A DNA stretch of 35,753 nucleotides. It comes from Campylobacteraceae bacterium. Its GTDB lineage: Bacteria > Campylobacterota > Campylobacteria > Campylobacterales > Sulfurovaceae. The notes under the pieces were generated by a model. That model searched no databases. It was given only the letters and a program-made list of their open reading frames with translations, and had not been told where the DNA came from. Where the stretch lies: positions 1-35,753 of the forward strand of contig JALWNT010000096.1 of NCBI GenBank assembly GCA_027080995.1, in the 5' to 3' direction. Both the position numbers and the translations under genes were made by a program. This document shows positions 1 to 9,451 of this stretch, piece after piece (the first letter of the stretch is position 1; every line of letters begins with the position of its first letter).

Positions 1-28
1 AAATTCAAAATTCAAAATTCAAAATTCA
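1..28. repeat. Heptamer tandem repeat AAATTCA x4
   Basis: Four perfect tandem copies of the 7-base unit AAATTCA. The last copy contains the reverse-strand TGA stop codon of rimP at 26-28. It is one of about twelve 7-base arrays in this window. The array runs to the window edge and may continue beyond it. Confidence 0.9.
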
Positions 29-469
29 CTTTCCTTCGTTCGCCCAGTCGAAATAGGTGCGGGCTTTGTTGATCTTGCCGTAGTCGTAACGCTCTTCACC
101 CTCTTTGGTTTTGAGGGTGACGCCCTCTTCGTCGGCGGATTGGACGATCCCTTTGACTTTGCCGCCGCCGCTGATTTTGAGCTTGACCCGCTCGCCGACG
201 GCGCTTTGGAAGTGCTGCGGTTTTTTGAGAGTGCGTTCGATACCGGGGGAGCTGACTTCGAGGTAGTAGTTGCCGCTGACGGGGGGGTGGACATCCAACA
301 GCGGAGAGAGGTCGTTGGAGATCTCCGCGCAGGTGTCCAGATCGACACCGTCTTCTTTGGTGATGTAGACCCGGTAGATGGTTTGATCGTTCTCTTTGAC
401 CGTCTCCGTATCGTAAAATTCGGCACCGTGGCTGCGGACGATTCGGGCGATCTGTTCCTCAAGATTCAT
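26..469 (-). CDS. rimP: Ribosome maturation factor RimP
   Basis: 147 residues, about the usual length. RimP assists maturation of the 30S ribosomal subunit in the cytoplasm. The sequence begins [20 protein letters not shown] and carries the family core VDLDTCAEISNDLSPLLD followed by YYLEVSSPGIERTLKKP, which is diagnostic (the ExSSPGxxRpL motif near residues 75-86). A C-terminal SH3-like part follows. The ATG at 469-467 is chosen because residues upstream of it in the same frame look like shadow coding of rbfA. It overlaps the end of rbfA by 11 bases, implying translational coupling. It is the last visible gene of the long minus-strand operon, and its stop codon lies in a heptamer repeat. Confidence 0.95.
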   Translation of the reverse strand: MNLEEQIARIVRSHGAEFYDTETVKENDQTIYRVYITKEDGVDLDTCAEISNDLSPLLDVHPPVSGNYYLEVSSPGIERTLKKPQHFQSAVGERVKLKISGGGKVKGIVQSADEEGVTLKTKEGEERYDYGKINKARTYFDWANEGK

Positions 470-824
470 GGCCGATCTCCTTCTCGATCTTTTCGAAGAG
501 TTTGTCGATGCGGCCGATCCGCTCCAGTTCATCGTCGAATTCGAAGGTGAAGTTGGGGGCTTTGAACCACCCTTCCGACTCCTTGACGTAGGTCTTGAGA
601 TATCCGGCGACTTTGCGCAAACGCTGCAGAGCCTCTTCCTGCTCCTGCGCATCCAATTCGCCCGGTTCGAGATAGACTTTGGCGTCGTAGCGTCCGCGGG
701 AGCAGACGACTTCGGTGACGACGAGGGTGTTGATCCGCGAATCGTCGAGTGTTCCGAGCGCTTCGGGGATCAGCTCTCTGAGGACCGATTCGGTCCGTTT
801 GCGCTTGATCTCGGCCTGGTTCAT
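459..824 (-). CDS. rbfA: Ribosome-binding factor A
   Basis: 121 residues. RbfA is a KH-fold protein that binds the 30S subunit and helps process the 5' end of 16S rRNA, often linked to cold adaptation. The N-terminus with [14 protein letters not shown] and the core [21 protein letters not shown] match the family. The later [14 protein letters not shown] matches the conserved helix before the final strand. The ATG at 824-822 overlaps the infB stop codon as ATGA, and its 3' end overlaps rimP by 11 bases. The order infB-rbfA-rimP is standard in this phylum and puts 30S assembly factors with the initiation factor. Confidence 0.95.
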   Translation of the reverse strand: MNQAEIKRKRTESVLRELIPEALGTLDDSRINTLVVTEVVCSRGRYDAKVYLEPGELDAQEQEEALQRLRKVAGYLKTYVKESEGWFKAPNFTFEFDDELERIGRIDKLFEKIEKEIGHES

Positions 825-3640
825 AGTGTGGCCTGCTCCTCGACCTCTTTGAAGGTTTCGATAACGTCTCCGACTTTGATGTCGTTGAAGTTTTCAAGCA
901 TGATTCCGCACTCGTAGCCGGCGCGCACCTCTTTGGCATCCTCGCTGAAGCGCTTGAGCGAGCTGATCTTGCTCGTATAGACGACGACTCCGTTGCGGAT
1001 AAGCCGGGCGCCGGCATTGCGTTCGATAACCCCTTCGGTGACCATACAGCCGGCGATCGTTCCGACCTTGGCGACGGAGAAGGTCTCTCGCACTTCTGCC
1101 TGGCCGGTCACTTCTTCGCTGACGACCGGGCTCATCATACCGCTCAACAACGCTTTGACTTCGTCGATCATATCGTAGATGATGGAGTAAGTCTTGATCT
1201 CGATGCCGAGATCCTGAGCCTTTTTCTTGACCGCACCGGTGGGGCGGACGTTGAAGCCCATGATGATCGCGTTTTCGTCGGCATCGGCCAGGAGCACGTC
1301 GCTCTCAGTGATCCCGCCGACCCCCCCGTGGATGACTTCGACTTTGACCTCTTCGTTGTGGAGCTCCTCGAGCGCCGATTTGATCGCTTCGAGAGAGCCC
1401 TGAACGTCGGCTTTGACGATGAGGGGCAGCTTTTTGATCTTGCCTTCGGCGATGAGGGAGCCCAGTTCGTCGAGAGAGACTTTGGTGCTTTTGGAGAGCT
1501 CTTTGGCCCGGGCGTACTCTTTGCGCTTCTCGGCCAGTTCCCTGGCCTCTTTCTCGCTCTCCATCGCGACAAGGACTTCCCCCGCTTGAGGGACATCATG
1601 CAGACCCACGACGGCGGCGGGAGTGCTGGGGCCGATCTCTTTGGCCCGGCTGCCGTCATCGAGGATCAGGGTCCGCACGCGGCCGAAAGTGGTTCCGACG
1701 ATGACGTTGTCACCCACATGCAGCGTTCCGTTTTTGATGATGACGTTGGCAACGGGGCCGAAGCCCTTTTCGACGGAACTTTCGATGACGATCGCTTTGG
1801 CCCGGCGTGTGGGATCGGCGACGAGTTCCATCACCTCGGCCTGGAGCAGGATCGTCTCCAGCAGATCGTCGATCCCCTCTCCGGTATGGGAAGAGACTTC
1901 GACCATCTCGTATTCTCCGCCCCAATCGATGGGCAGGATCCCGATCTCGGCCAGCTGCGATTTGACGTTGTCGGGATTGGCGGTCGGTTTGTCGACCTTG
2001 GTGATTGCGATAATGATAGGAACTCCGGCGGCTTGCGCATGGGAGATGGATTCCTTGGTCTGGGGCATGACGCCGTCGTCCGCGGCCACGACAATGATCG
2101 CAATATCAGTCGCCTGGGCGCCCCGGGCCCGCATCTCTGTAAAGGCGGAGTGCCCCGGTGTATCGATAAACGTGATCTTTTTGCCGTCTTTTTCGACCTG
2201 ATAGGCACCGACATGCTGAGTGATTCCTCCGGCTTCTTTCTCGGCGACTTTGGTGGAGCGGATGTAGTCGAGCAGACTGGTCTTTCCATGGTCGACGTGT
2301 CCCATGATCGTGATGACGGGAGGACGGGGCTCTTCGACCGTGTCGGGCTCCGCATCGTAAGCGGCGACGTAATCCAAAGCATCCAGTGGATTGATCGTTT
2401 CGACCTGCACATCGAACTCTTCGGCGAGGATCTCGATGGAGTCTTTGTCGAGGAAATCGTTTTTGGTCACCATCGTACCGAGAGCAAAGAGGACTTTGAC
2501 CACTTCGCCCACACTCTTGCCGACCTTCTCGGCAAATTCGTACACTCTGACATCTTCGGGAATCCGTACCACGCTGACCTTTTCTGTGTTCTCTTGTTTT
2601 GTATATTTTCTTCGTTTGCCGCGGCGGCGGATGTTGCGGCCGCCGGGACGGTTGGGAAAGTTACGCTGTTGACCGCCGATGCCCTGTGCGGCACGACGCT
2701 TGGCTTCGGCACGCCGCCGCTCTTCTTGGCGCTGCTGCTCTTCAAAGATCGTTTTGTCCGAAAAGTCGAGGAGGACCACCTCCTGCTCTTCGAAGAGTTC
2801 AACGGTTCCTCCCAAATCACGTTCACCGAGGATTTCGAGGCGCTCTCCGGCCGACTTGGCTTCAGCGGGACCCTTTTTCTTTTTCTTGCGGCTGGGGGCA
2901 GGCGCCATCCCACTGAGGGAAATCTTTTTCTGACGACTCGGAGCGGAGGGGCGAGCTTTTTTGACGATGGTGATCCCTTTACGCATCCGGGGAGCTCGGG
3001 GTTTGGGAGCCTCTTCGGCTTCCGCCTCCGGGCTCTTTTTTGCGGTGGCGGTGATGCCGGCACGTTTGCGGGGGGCTTTTTTGGGGGCGGGCTCCTCGGG
3101 TTTGGGCGCGACAGCCTCCTCGCTCTCCACCTTGGTCTCCTGTTCTACCGTCGTTTCGCTATTCGTCTTTTCGGGAGAGGGAGCTTTTGGAGCAGGCTTC
3201 TCCTGCTTCACACTCTTCTCTTCCGTCCTTTCGAGCGGGGTTTCAACCGACGTTTCCTTTCTCTCCTTTTCGGAACTCGTAACTTCACTCGACGTTTCGG
3301 CAGATCTTTGCGACGATACTTTTTCCCCGATCTCGACCTCTGGTGTTTGATTTTCCGTTTCGGACGCCGTTTGCGCTTCCGGCTCGTAAGGAGTTTCGAC
3401 GGATGTCTCCTCTTTTTTTCTGGAGCTTTTTTTTACTCCGCCTCTTTTCTCCCCCGCTTTGGCGAGTCCTTCGGGCATTCGACCCGTCATGAGATAATCC
3501 ATGAGCATCGCGGCCTGATCGAGGCTGACGGAACTTCCCGCCACCTTTACGTTGTATCCGAGTTCCTTGGCTTTGGCCAGGACCTCATTGTTCGACATCC
3601 CGGCTTCGGCCGCGATCTCCTGGATTTTGACTTTATCCAT
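821..3640 (-). CDS. infB: Translation initiation factor IF-2
   Basis: 939 residues. IF-2 is the GTPase that brings initiator fMet-tRNA to the 30S subunit and promotes subunit joining. Residues 1-50 form one IF2-N domain. Residues about 60-350 are a charged, low-complexity linker with a short internal repeat ETSVETP at 78-84 and 129-135. A second IF2-N domain lies about 354-415. The G domain shows GHVDHGKT (447-454), GITQHVG (472-478), DTPGH (493-497), TKVD in place of the usual NKxD (547-550) and a SSHTG G5 loop (583-587). Domains II, III and C follow to the end. The start overlaps the ylxR 3' end by 8 bases and the stop overlaps rbfA by 4. Confidence 0.97.
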   Translation of the reverse strand: MDKVKIQEIAAEAGMSNNEVLAKAKELGYNVKVAGSSVSLDQAAMLMDYLMTGRMPEGLAKAGEKRGGVKKSSRKKEETSVETPYEPEAQTASETENQTPEVEIGEKVSSQRSAETSSEVTSSEKERKETSVETPLERTEEKSVKQEKPAPKAPSPEKTNSETTVEQETKVESEEAVAPKPEEPAPKKAPRKRAGITATAKKSPEAEAEEAPKPRAPRMRKGITIVKKARPSAPSRQKKISLSGMAPAPSRKKKKKGPAEAKSAGERLEILGERDLGGTVELFEEQEVVLLDFSDKTIFEEQQRQEERRRAEAKRRAAQGIGGQQRNFPNRPGGRNIRRRGKRRKYTKQENTEKVSVVRIPEDVRVYEFAEKVGKSVGEVVKVLFALGTMVTKNDFLDKDSIEILAEEFDVQVETINPLDALDYVAAYDAEPDTVEEPRPPVITIMGHVDHGKTSLLDYIRSTKVAEKEAGGITQHVGAYQVEKDGKKITFIDTPGHSAFTEMRARGAQATDIAIIVVAADDGVMPQTKESISHAQAAGVPIIIAITKVDKPTANPDNVKSQLAEIGILPIDWGGEYEMVEVSSHTGEGIDDLLETILLQAEVMELVADPTRRAKAIVIESSVEKGFGPVANVIIKNGTLHVGDNVIVGTTFGRVRTLILDDGSRAKEIGPSTPAAVVGLHDVPQAGEVLVAMESEKEARELAEKRKEYARAKELSKSTKVSLDELGSLIAEGKIKKLPLIVKADVQGSLEAIKSALEELHNEEVKVEVIHGGVGGITESDVLLADADENAIIMGFNVRPTGAVKKKAQDLGIEIKTYSIIYDMIDEVKALLSGMMSPVVSEEVTGQAEVRETFSVAKVGTIAGCMVTEGVIERNAGARLIRNGVVVYTSKISSLKRFSEDAKEVRAGYECGIMLENFNDIKVGDVIETFKEVEEQATL

Positions 3641-3872
3641 CGGTGTCTAACTCCTTTATCAACTTGAGGAAATCCTCTTCGTCTAGTTTGAACTGTTTAA
3701 TAATTTTTTTGATCCTCTTCGGGTTGCGTCCGCACTCTCGACAGACGTAGTAACTTCGTCCGCTGCCCGTATAAGCAACCGCCCGGTTCTTGATGAACTG
3801 TATTCGGATGAGTGAATGTTGGGATTCTCTGTTTCTGCAGGCAATACACATTCGTATAGGATTCTTTTTCAT
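3633..3872 (-). CDS. ylxR: YlxR/RnpM family RNA-binding protein (DUF448)
   Basis: 79 residues. The fold is recognisable from [18 protein letters not shown] and [13 protein letters not shown], which match the family pattern RxCxxC...LIR...GRGxYxC. In Bacillus the homologue (RnpM) binds RNA and modulates RNase P; that role has not been shown for this lineage as far as I know. The gene sits directly before infB, as is common across bacteria, and overlaps its start by 8 bases. No Shine-Dalgarno sequence is evident just before the ATG. Instead an extended -10 box lies only 4 bases upstream of it, so translation may depend on thrB or on a leaderless mRNA. Confidence 0.85.
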   Translation of the reverse strand: MKKNPIRMCIACRNRESQHSLIRIQFIKNRAVAYTGSGRSYYVCRECGRNPKRIKKIIKQFKLDEEDFLKLIKELDTDG

Positions 3873-3876
3873 GGGA

Positions 3877-3885
3877 ATTATAGCA
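3877..3885 (-). promoter_or_regulatory. Extended -10 box just upstream of ylxR
   Basis: On the minus strand this reads TGCTATAAT, a perfect extended -10 element. Its last T is only 4 bases from the ylxR ATG (3872), so the predicted transcription start falls in or next to the start codon. It would provide an internal promoter for ylxR-infB-rbfA-rimP. Confidence 0.45.
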
Positions 3886-3892
3886 GAATTCC

Positions 3893-4777
3893 TTACGGCT
3901 TTCCAATGACGCCCACGTTGTCCAGGGAGTGGGTCATGATCCGAAACTGGGGGAAGTGCTCCTCCAGCGCGGCGTGCAAATTCACCGCATCGTCGGCATA
4001 AGCGAGATTGAAAAAAGTCGATCCGCTTCCGGAGAGTGTGCTCATTAACGCCCCCTTTTCCAGGGCGAGCTTCTGGACCTCGAAAAGCTCGGGCATCATC
4101 CGCATCCGACGCTCCTGATGGATTTTGTCTTTGGAGGCGATGCGAAGTTGATCCCAGGATTCGCTCATAAAAAGCGCCGTCATGTAGGCGGCACGGGAGA
4201 GGGAATAGACCAGCTCTTCTTTGCTGTACATCTTGGGCAGGACGTGACGGGAGCGATTGGTGGAGATAGTACGGTTGGGGACGACGAGCACCGCCCGCAG
4301 GTAGGAGGGAAGGCGACGCTTTTTGCTGTAGACCCGGTCCCCTTCGAGGCAGGCGACGTTGAAGCCGCCCATAACGGCGGGAGTGATGTTGTCGGGGTGA
4401 TGCTCATAGCGTAGAGCGAGATTGAGAATCTTGCGTTTGTTGTATTTGAGTCCTGCAGCGACGTGGGCGGCGGTAATCGCCGAGACGATGACGGCGGAAG
4501 AGCTTCCCAATCCCCGGGAAATGGGGATACGGTTGGTAAATTCAAAACGAAAACTTTGTTTCGAGCCGTTCGTCAATCTGCGAAACTGTTCGTTAAAGAT
4601 ATGGAGAAAAAGAGAATTTTTTTTGATCCGAGGATTTTGGGCCCCCTCCCCCTTGGTCGAAAGGCTCAAAAAACGAGAGGGTTTAATGACGATTTCGTTG
4701 CGCAGGTCGATGGCCAGACCGAGGGTGTCAAATCCGGGACCGAGATTGGCACTGGTGGCGGGTACGCTGATCTGCAC
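3893..4777 (-). CDS. thrB: Homoserine kinase
   Basis: 294 residues, a GHMP-family kinase. It phosphorylates homoserine with ATP in threonine biosynthesis. The N-terminal VPATSANLGPGFDTLGLAI is the ThrB signature, and the GHMP ATP-binding loop PISRGLGSSSA lies at residues 85-95. The C-terminal LSGSGSTFF motif is also typical of the superfamily. The start is GTG at 4777-4775, giving MQISVPATS, which matches family N-termini exactly. It lies 15 bases after tsaB. Threonine synthesis sits here between a tRNA-threonylcarbamoyl factor and translation genes, an order I recall from Campylobacter and Helicobacter. Confidence 0.95.
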   Translation of the reverse strand: MQISVPATSANLGPGFDTLGLAIDLRNEIVIKPSRFLSLSTKGEGAQNPRIKKNSLFLHIFNEQFRRLTNGSKQSFRFEFTNRIPISRGLGSSSAVIVSAITAAHVAAGLKYNKRKILNLALRYEHHPDNITPAVMGGFNVACLEGDRVYSKKRRLPSYLRAVLVVPNRTISTNRSRHVLPKMYSKEELVYSLSRAAYMTALFMSESWDQLRIASKDKIHQERRMRMMPELFEVQKLALEKGALMSTLSGSGSTFFNLAYADDAVNLHAALEEHFPQFRIMTHSLDNVGVIGKP

Positions 4778-4792
4778 GGAGGACCTTTGGGT

Positions 4793-5272
4793 TCAGACGG
4801 AGGGAAGTCGGTAGTCCGGTTCCCGATCCTGCAGGATTTCGAGATCATTCAAACTCTCGGGCATCTGAAACTCCTGCGGAATCTTTTCGTCAAATTTTCG
4901 TGTAATTATAGTCTCTTTTTCTTTGACGAAATAGAGTTTTCCCATCGCTTTGAGCGGCTTTCCTCCGTTGAGGGAAAAAGCGCTGACGGCGGCGAAGGGG
5001 ATCCCTCTTGCCGTTTCAAGGGTTCGTAACGTTATGTAGGTAAGTTTGATCCCCATATAACTGCCGGGACCGCTGACGTAAAGGATCCGCTTGATCCGAT
5101 TTTGAGACAGAATCCGATCAAGTGTTTCTACAAGAGTTTCGGAGACGTACCCCTCCATCTTCAAACTCTCATGAAGAAATCCTTCCGCCCCGTAGATCCC
5201 CATCTGCCAGGGAGAGGCGATGGGATTAAGAAGAAGTGTACTTTCCTCTCGCTCAGGCAAAACAGCGCTCAT
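4793..5272 (-). CDS. tsaB: tRNA threonylcarbamoyladenosine biosynthesis protein TsaB (short epsilon type)
   Basis: 159 residues from the ATG at 5272-5270. TsaB is the scaffold partner of TsaD in forming the t6A modification at position 37 of ANN-decoding tRNAs. The family core is visible as ILYVSGPGSYMGIKLTYI, equivalent to the usual GPGSFTGLRIG motif, followed by GIPFAAVSAFSL. It is much shorter than the E. coli protein (about 230 residues), as is usual in Campylobacterota. An upstream ATG at 5293 exists, but the inner one gives the more typical short overlap with lpxC (about 20 bases). The identification rests on the one motif and on synteny. Confidence 0.8.
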   Translation of the reverse strand: MSAVLPEREESTLLLNPIASPWQMGIYGAEGFLHESLKMEGYVSETLVETLDRILSQNRIKRILYVSGPGSYMGIKLTYITLRTLETARGIPFAAVSAFSLNGGKPLKAMGKLYFVKEKETIITRKFDEKIPQEFQMPESLNDLEILQDREPDYRLPSV

Positions 5273-6137
5273 AGTGGGAAACGCGGGCCGCACCGAGACT
5301 GAGAATCTCGTAGTTGGCCGATTCGGCGAAGAGGGCCTGGGTGAGACGATGGTTGAGATCGTGACTGCCTGCGAAAGAGAGGTAACGACCCACCAGATTG
5401 TATCCGGCGACCTTCATATCTCCCATCGCATCAAGGATCTTATGTCGGACAAATTCATCAGGGTAACGAAGTCCTTCAGGATTGAGAACCTGTCGGTCGT
5501 CGAGGCCGATCGCATTGTCGAGGCTGGCACCCAACGCCAGATTCTGGCTCTGAAGATACTGGATGTCCCGAGCGAAGCCGAAGGTCCGCGCCCGAGCGAT
5601 CTCTTCAATATAACGACGGCGGGTAAAGTCAAAACGGTGATGTTGATGACCGATGGCGGGATGATCGAAATCGATGGTGAAATCGAAGATCGCCCCCTCG
5701 AAAGGCTCAAGACGAACGAATTTTTTCCCGTCGCGGACCTCAACGGGCTTTTTGATCCGCAAAAGCCGCTTCGGTTGGCGCTGCTTGCGGATCCCGGCTT
5801 CGTCAAGAAGCAAACAGAAAGAGACGGCACTGCCGTCCATGATCGGCATTTCATTGCCTTCGAGAATGACACGGAGGTTGTCGATGCCGTAAGCATACAG
5901 TGCGGAAAGGAAATGCTCGATGGTGGAGATGTACCCGTCGGGGGCGCCGATGACCGTGGCCATCCGCGTATCGATCACCGCCTCCACGCTCAAGGGAATA
6001 CTGCGACCCAGATCACTGCGGTAAAAGACGATGCCGCCGTCGTCGTCGAGCGGTTCGATCCTCAAACGAACCGATTCGCCTTTATGCAGACCGATACCGA
6101 CGACCTCCACAGGACGGGCGATTGTGCGTTGATACAT
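5253..6137 (-). CDS. lpxC: UDP-3-O-acyl-N-acetylglucosamine deacetylase
   Basis: 294 residues. LpxC is the zinc hydrolase that makes the committed step of lipid A synthesis, so the organism has lipopolysaccharide. The start at 6137 gives MYQRTIARPVEVVGIGLHKG, the family N-terminus, and is preceded by AAAAGGG. Zinc and catalytic residues are present: STIEHFLSAL (H75), HKILDAMGD (H232 and D236) and GSHDLNHRL (H259). The ARTFGF motif lies at 183-188. The frame continues upstream to 6248, but that part has no family character. It overlaps tsaB by 20 bases. An 85-base gap with a TATAAT box separates it from the M23 peptidase gene. Confidence 0.96.
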   Translation of the reverse strand: MYQRTIARPVEVVGIGLHKGESVRLRIEPLDDDGGIVFYRSDLGRSIPLSVEAVIDTRMATVIGAPDGYISTIEHFLSALYAYGIDNLRVILEGNEMPIMDGSAVSFCLLLDEAGIRKQRQPKRLLRIKKPVEVRDGKKFVRLEPFEGAIFDFTIDFDHPAIGHQHHRFDFTRRRYIEEIARARTFGFARDIQYLQSQNLALGASLDNAIGLDDRQVLNPEGLRYPDEFVRHKILDAMGDMKVAGYNLVGRYLSFAGSHDLNHRLTQALFAESANYEILSLGAARVSHYERCFA

Positions 6138-6165
6138 GGTGAACCCTTTTCGACGTATTGACCTA

Positions 6166-6171
6166 ATTATA
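6166..6171 (-). promoter_or_regulatory. -10 box for lpxC
   Basis: The minus strand reads TTGTTATAATTAGG here, with TATAAT 28 bases upstream of the lpxC ATG in the only sizeable gap (85 bases) of this half of the operon. There is no convincing -35, as is usual in this phylum. It would give a leader of roughly 22 bases with the AAAAGGG ribosome site. Confidence 0.5.
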
Positions 6172-6222
6172 ACAAATTTTATTATCCCTTTATGTAAGAT
6201 AAATGAAAAACTAACGGAAAAT

Positions 6223-7638
6223 TTACCGAGATCCCTTTTGGCTGGCAATGATCCGATCGGCCCGCTTGAAAACTTGATCGATATGGCTTTTGATCCAGTT
6301 GGCTTTCATCCAATCCATCGGGAGCACTTCCGTTCCCTGAACAAGCACACCGAAATGCAAATGATCCCCCAGAGCCAGGCCGGTTTTTCCGGTCTTTGCG
6401 ATGATCTCTTCGGCGCGAACCCTGTCTCCTTTGGCCACAAGCAGCGACGAGCAGTGACCGTAAAGAGTATAGAGGCCCAGACCGTGATCGATGATCGGCA
6501 TGTTGCCGTAGATACCGTTGTAGGAAGCAAAAACAACGGTACCGGAATTGGAACTGAAAATAGGCGCATTGCGCGTACTGGCCAAATCGTAGCCCATATG
6601 ATAGGATCGCGAGACTTCTACATTGCGGTCCTTGTAGTAATAGTGCCGTTCTGTACCGAAGTCAGCAACACGTTTGGCATGCTTGAGAGGATAAAAAGCC
6701 TTCAATCGCCAACGGTCGAAATCGACGGGAGAGACTTTGGAACTGTAACGGTGAATCAGTGCCTCATTCTTTTTGCGCAAATCTTCGTTGACCGCCTTGA
6801 AACGCTTGAGAGGATCATGGATCTTGGCAATTTCGGGATACTGCGATGCGATCTCGGCGATTTTGCCGTTGAGGAAACGATCACTGAGTTGGATCCAGGA
6901 TTGACGGTATTTGCGGTTGATTGTCTCAAAAGGGACTCGCAGAACGCTGCGATTACCCGCCAAATCTTCGGCAACGATCTCTACCCGAAAACCCGGATTA
7001 CGAAACGGCCAAGCAAGAAGCGTCACATAAGATCCTTTCTCTTTATAGGGGATGGGGATCCAGTTTCGGCCGCCGGCATGGACTTTTACGCTTTTGAGAT
7101 GAGCGTCACGGGCTTGAAAGATCAGCAACGCACTTCCTCCGCGAACGATGCTCGGGCTTTTGGCCAACACTCCCAGTACCGGAGGAGTCCGGTCCACGAG
7201 GATTTTCGAGGTGGCGAAAGATCGGTTGCCTTTGCCGAAATTCCAAAGACTTCGATCCGTCACTTCCACCTGGAGTGTCCAGGGAGTACGTCGGGGGTCG
7301 AGTTCGACTTTTTCAGAGATGGTGACGGGAATCCTGGCCTCTTTCAACCCTTCGACAAACGTTCCGGAAGCCAACCGAATCCGCTTGACTCCGTCGGTGA
7401 GAAAAACCCGATAATTCCCCAAAGCATGGTTGTCACGTACCCGGATCTCAATCGCCTTTTTCGGATTCCAGTAGCGGGTTCCCGGAAGCTCCACAGAGGG
7501 AGCGATCCGTTCAAATTTCGGCGAATACCAAACGTAGCCGGCCACCCCTCCCGCAATCAGCAAAAAGAGCAAAAAAAGGATCCATCCGCCGCCTCCCCGG
7601 CGGCGTCGCCGGGATCCGTAGTAGTTTCTTCGTCTCAT
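6223..7638 (-). CDS. Membrane-anchored M23 family peptidoglycan endopeptidase
   Basis: 471 residues. Residues 1-16 are very basic and followed by a transmembrane segment at about 19-37, so the rest is periplasmic. Residues about 55-245 look beta-rich, with repeated phrases such as RVRDNHALGNYRVF and IVAEDLAGNRSV suggesting immunoglobulin-like domains. The LytM/M23 metallopeptidase domain is C-terminal, with the zinc ligands H347-x3-D351, a GH at 394-395 and HLH at 426-428. It probably trims peptide cross-links and could affect cell shape, as related helical-shape peptidases of this phylum do (by analogy). It starts with an ATGA overlap with the preceding phosphoesterase gene. As I recall, an M23 gene also precedes lpxC in Campylobacter jejuni. 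Confidence 0.9.
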   Translation of the reverse strand: MRRRNYYGSRRRRRGGGGWILFLLFLLIAGGVAGYVWYSPKFERIAPSVELPGTRYWNPKKAIEIRVRDNHALGNYRVFLTDGVKRIRLASGTFVEGLKEARIPVTISEKVELDPRRTPWTLQVEVTDRSLWNFGKGNRSFATSKILVDRTPPVLGVLAKSPSIVRGGSALLIFQARDAHLKSVKVHAGGRNWIPIPYKEKGSYVTLLAWPFRNPGFRVEIVAEDLAGNRSVLRVPFETINRKYRQSWIQLSDRFLNGKIAEIASQYPEIAKIHDPLKRFKAVNEDLRKKNEALIHRYSSKVSPVDFDRWRLKAFYPLKHAKRVADFGTERHYYYKDRNVEVSRSYHMGYDLASTRNAPIFSSNSGTVVFASYNGIYGNMPIIDHGLGLYTLYGHCSSLLVAKGDRVRAEEIIAKTGKTGLALGDHLHFGVLVQGTEVLPMDWMKANWIKSHIDQVFKRADRIIASQKGSR

Positions 7639-8618
7639 CGTTTTGTCAATACTCCTTCGTTTTCAATGCACTGCAAAAGATCCTCGATCACCTGATCGCT
7701 CACGTGTCCCGGGAGCTCGAAACCGGCGGCTTCGCGATGGCCGCCTCCACCGAAAGCTTTGGCAAGGGGGAGCAGATCGGTCCCTTTGGAACGCAAAGAG
7801 ACCTTCGTCTCACTCTTCATTTCGACCACCAGTGCCGCTATCTCCACCGTTACCAGAGAGCGGGCATAGTCTACCACGCCGTCGAGGTCGCCGGCCGTCG
7901 CCCCCGTGGCGGCCAGATCTTCTCGACTGATCCGCATGATCGCCACTTGCGCATCGGCATAGAGTCGCAGTGATTCCAACGCTTTGCCCAAGATACGCAG
8001 CGAAGCCAAGGAACGCCGCTGGAGCATCATCTGCGCGATGGTGGCCGGATCGGCTCCCTGCTCGATCAGTGAACGGGCAAGGGTGAAAGTCTCCGCCGTG
8101 ACGTTGGAGGTCGTAAAATGCCGGGTATCGGAGATCAGCGCGGCGTAGAAGGCTTCGGCACTCTCTTTGCCGATAGGCAACCACCCTTCAAAAAGCCGGA
8201 AGGCCACCTCCGAGGTACTCACGGCGGTAGGGTCGACGATGTTGAGGGTCCCGAAACGGCTGTTGCTGAGGTGGTGATCGAGGTTGACGATCGTGCGCCC
8301 CTCGAGCCCCTCGAAGCCCAGTCGATCGAGACTTCCGCAATCACAACTGACGATCAGGGAATCCTTGTAATCCATCTTCCGTTTGATCTTTTCGTACCCT
8401 TTGAGAAAGTCGAGGGTCCGGGGGATTTCCCGGCTGGCGTTGGCGATTTCGACCCGTTTGCCCAGCTTTTTGAGCAGATGGTAGACACCCAGAGAGCTCC
8501 CGATGGCATCGGGATCGGGACGGATATGGGAGAGGACGGTCACTGAAGGAAAGCGCTCCAACAGTTGCCGAAATTCCCGCCGGGCATCCTCCCGGTCAAC
8601 GGTGGGATCGGTGTTCAT
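7635..8618 (-). CDS. DHH/DHHA1 phosphoesterase, NrnA-like (nanoRNase or pAp phosphatase)
   Basis: 327 residues from the ATG at 8618. The DHH catalytic motifs are complete: SHIRPDPDAIG (H31, D35, D37), CDCG (D93), DHH at 114-116 and SDTRHF. The DHHA1 substrate loop GGGGHREAAG starts at 290. Relatives of the NrnA group degrade 2-5 nt RNA oligomers and dephosphorylate pAp; the exact substrate here cannot be told. An alternative ATG at 8648 lies inside nadC, but 8618 gives an ATGA overlap with nadC and is preferred. The end overlaps the M23 gene by ATGA too, so three genes are tightly coupled. Confidence 0.88.
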   Translation of the reverse strand: MNTDPTVDREDARREFRQLLERFPSVTVLSHIRPDPDAIGSSLGVYHLLKKLGKRVEIANASREIPRTLDFLKGYEKIKRKMDYKDSLIVSCDCGSLDRLGFEGLEGRTIVNLDHHLSNSRFGTLNIVDPTAVSTSEVAFRLFEGWLPIGKESAEAFYAALISDTRHFTTSNVTAETFTLARSLIEQGADPATIAQMMLQRRSLASLRILGKALESLRLYADAQVAIMRISREDLAATGATAGDLDGVVDYARSLVTVEIAALVVEMKSETKVSLRSKGTDLLPLAKAFGGGGHREAAGFELPGHVSDQVIEDLLQCIENEGVLTKR

Positions 8619-9451
8619 CCCTCCACCCGCATCGAGAGGTCGGGCCAAGTCGCCTGATGGATGACGCTGCCGGAGCTGATGGCGTCGATCCCCGTGGCGG
8701 CGATCGCTTCGATCGTCTCCAGGGTGACGTTGCCGCTGGCTTCCATCAGGATGTGGGGATAGCGGGCGTTGCGAAACTCCACCGCTTTGCGAATCGTTTC
8801 GGGAGGCATATTGTCACACATCACGATGTCGGCTCCGACGGCCATCGCCCGCTCCACCATTTCCAGGTCCTCACATTCGATTTCGATCTTGGCGGTGAAA
8901 GGAATTTTGCGCCGGACCTCTTTCATAAAGCTTTCGAGATCGTCGATGGTCCGCAGATGGGTGTCTTTGAGCATCAGGCAGTCGTCGAGCCCCATCCGGT
9001 GGTTCTGGCCTCCGCCGCAGCGCACGGCGTACTTCTCGAAAGCCCGCAGCCCCGGGCGGGTTTTGCGGGTATCGAGGAGTACACAGTTGTACGGGGCGAT
9101 CTTCTCGACGTAGCGGGCCGTCAACGTGGCGATCCCGCTGGCATGAAGTGCCAAATCGAGGATCGAACGCTCCAAAGAGAGCAGGTCGCGCGACTCTCCC
9201 CGAACTTCCAGCAGCCGATCACCGGGAGCGAAAGCTTCGCCGTCAGTGATCTTCCACTCCAAAGCGATGTCGTAGAGCGCTTCCACCGCGTCGATGTACT
9301 CCCGGCCGGCGAAAACTCCGTGGCTTTTGGCGACGATGACCGCCTGCACCGGGCGGGAGTCGGCGATGCGGGCAAAGAGGTCCCCGCGCCCCAGGTCCTC
9401 TTCGACGGCGTTGCGGACGAAAGCTTCGATCAGACGCTGGGCGACTCTCAT
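8615..9451 (-). CDS. nadC: Nicotinate-nucleotide pyrophosphorylase (quinolinate phosphoribosyltransferase)
   Basis: 278 residues. NadC converts quinolinate and PRPP to nicotinate mononucleotide, CO2 and pyrophosphate in de novo NAD synthesis. The active-site stretch DTRKTRPGLRAFEKYAV (127-143) and GGGQNHRMGLDD (146-157) are diagnostic. The later EIECEDLE, GADIVMCDN and EASGNVT motifs complete the barrel. The ATG at 9451-9449 overlaps the nadA stop codon as ATGA, so quinolinate synthase and its consumer are translationally coupled. Confidence 0.97.
   Translation of the reverse strand: MRVAQRLIEAFVRNAVEEDLGRGDLFARIADSRPVQAVIVAKSHGVFAGREYIDAVEALYDIALEWKITDGEAFAPGDRLLEVRGESRDLLSLERSILDLALHASGIATLTARYVEKIAPYNCVLLDTRKTRPGLRAFEKYAVRCGGGQNHRMGLDDCLMLKDTHLRTIDDLESFMKEVRRKIPFTAKIEIECEDLEMVERAMAVGADIVMCDNMPPETIRKAVEFRNARYPHILMEASGNVTLETIEAIAATGIDAISSGSVIHQATWPDLSMRVEG

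Noticed and set aside
1328-3667. A 779-codon open frame opposite infB
   Set aside because: It is antisense to a confidently identified IF-2 gene and rich in F, D, G and L as expected for a complement frame. It has no recognisable domain or start signal.
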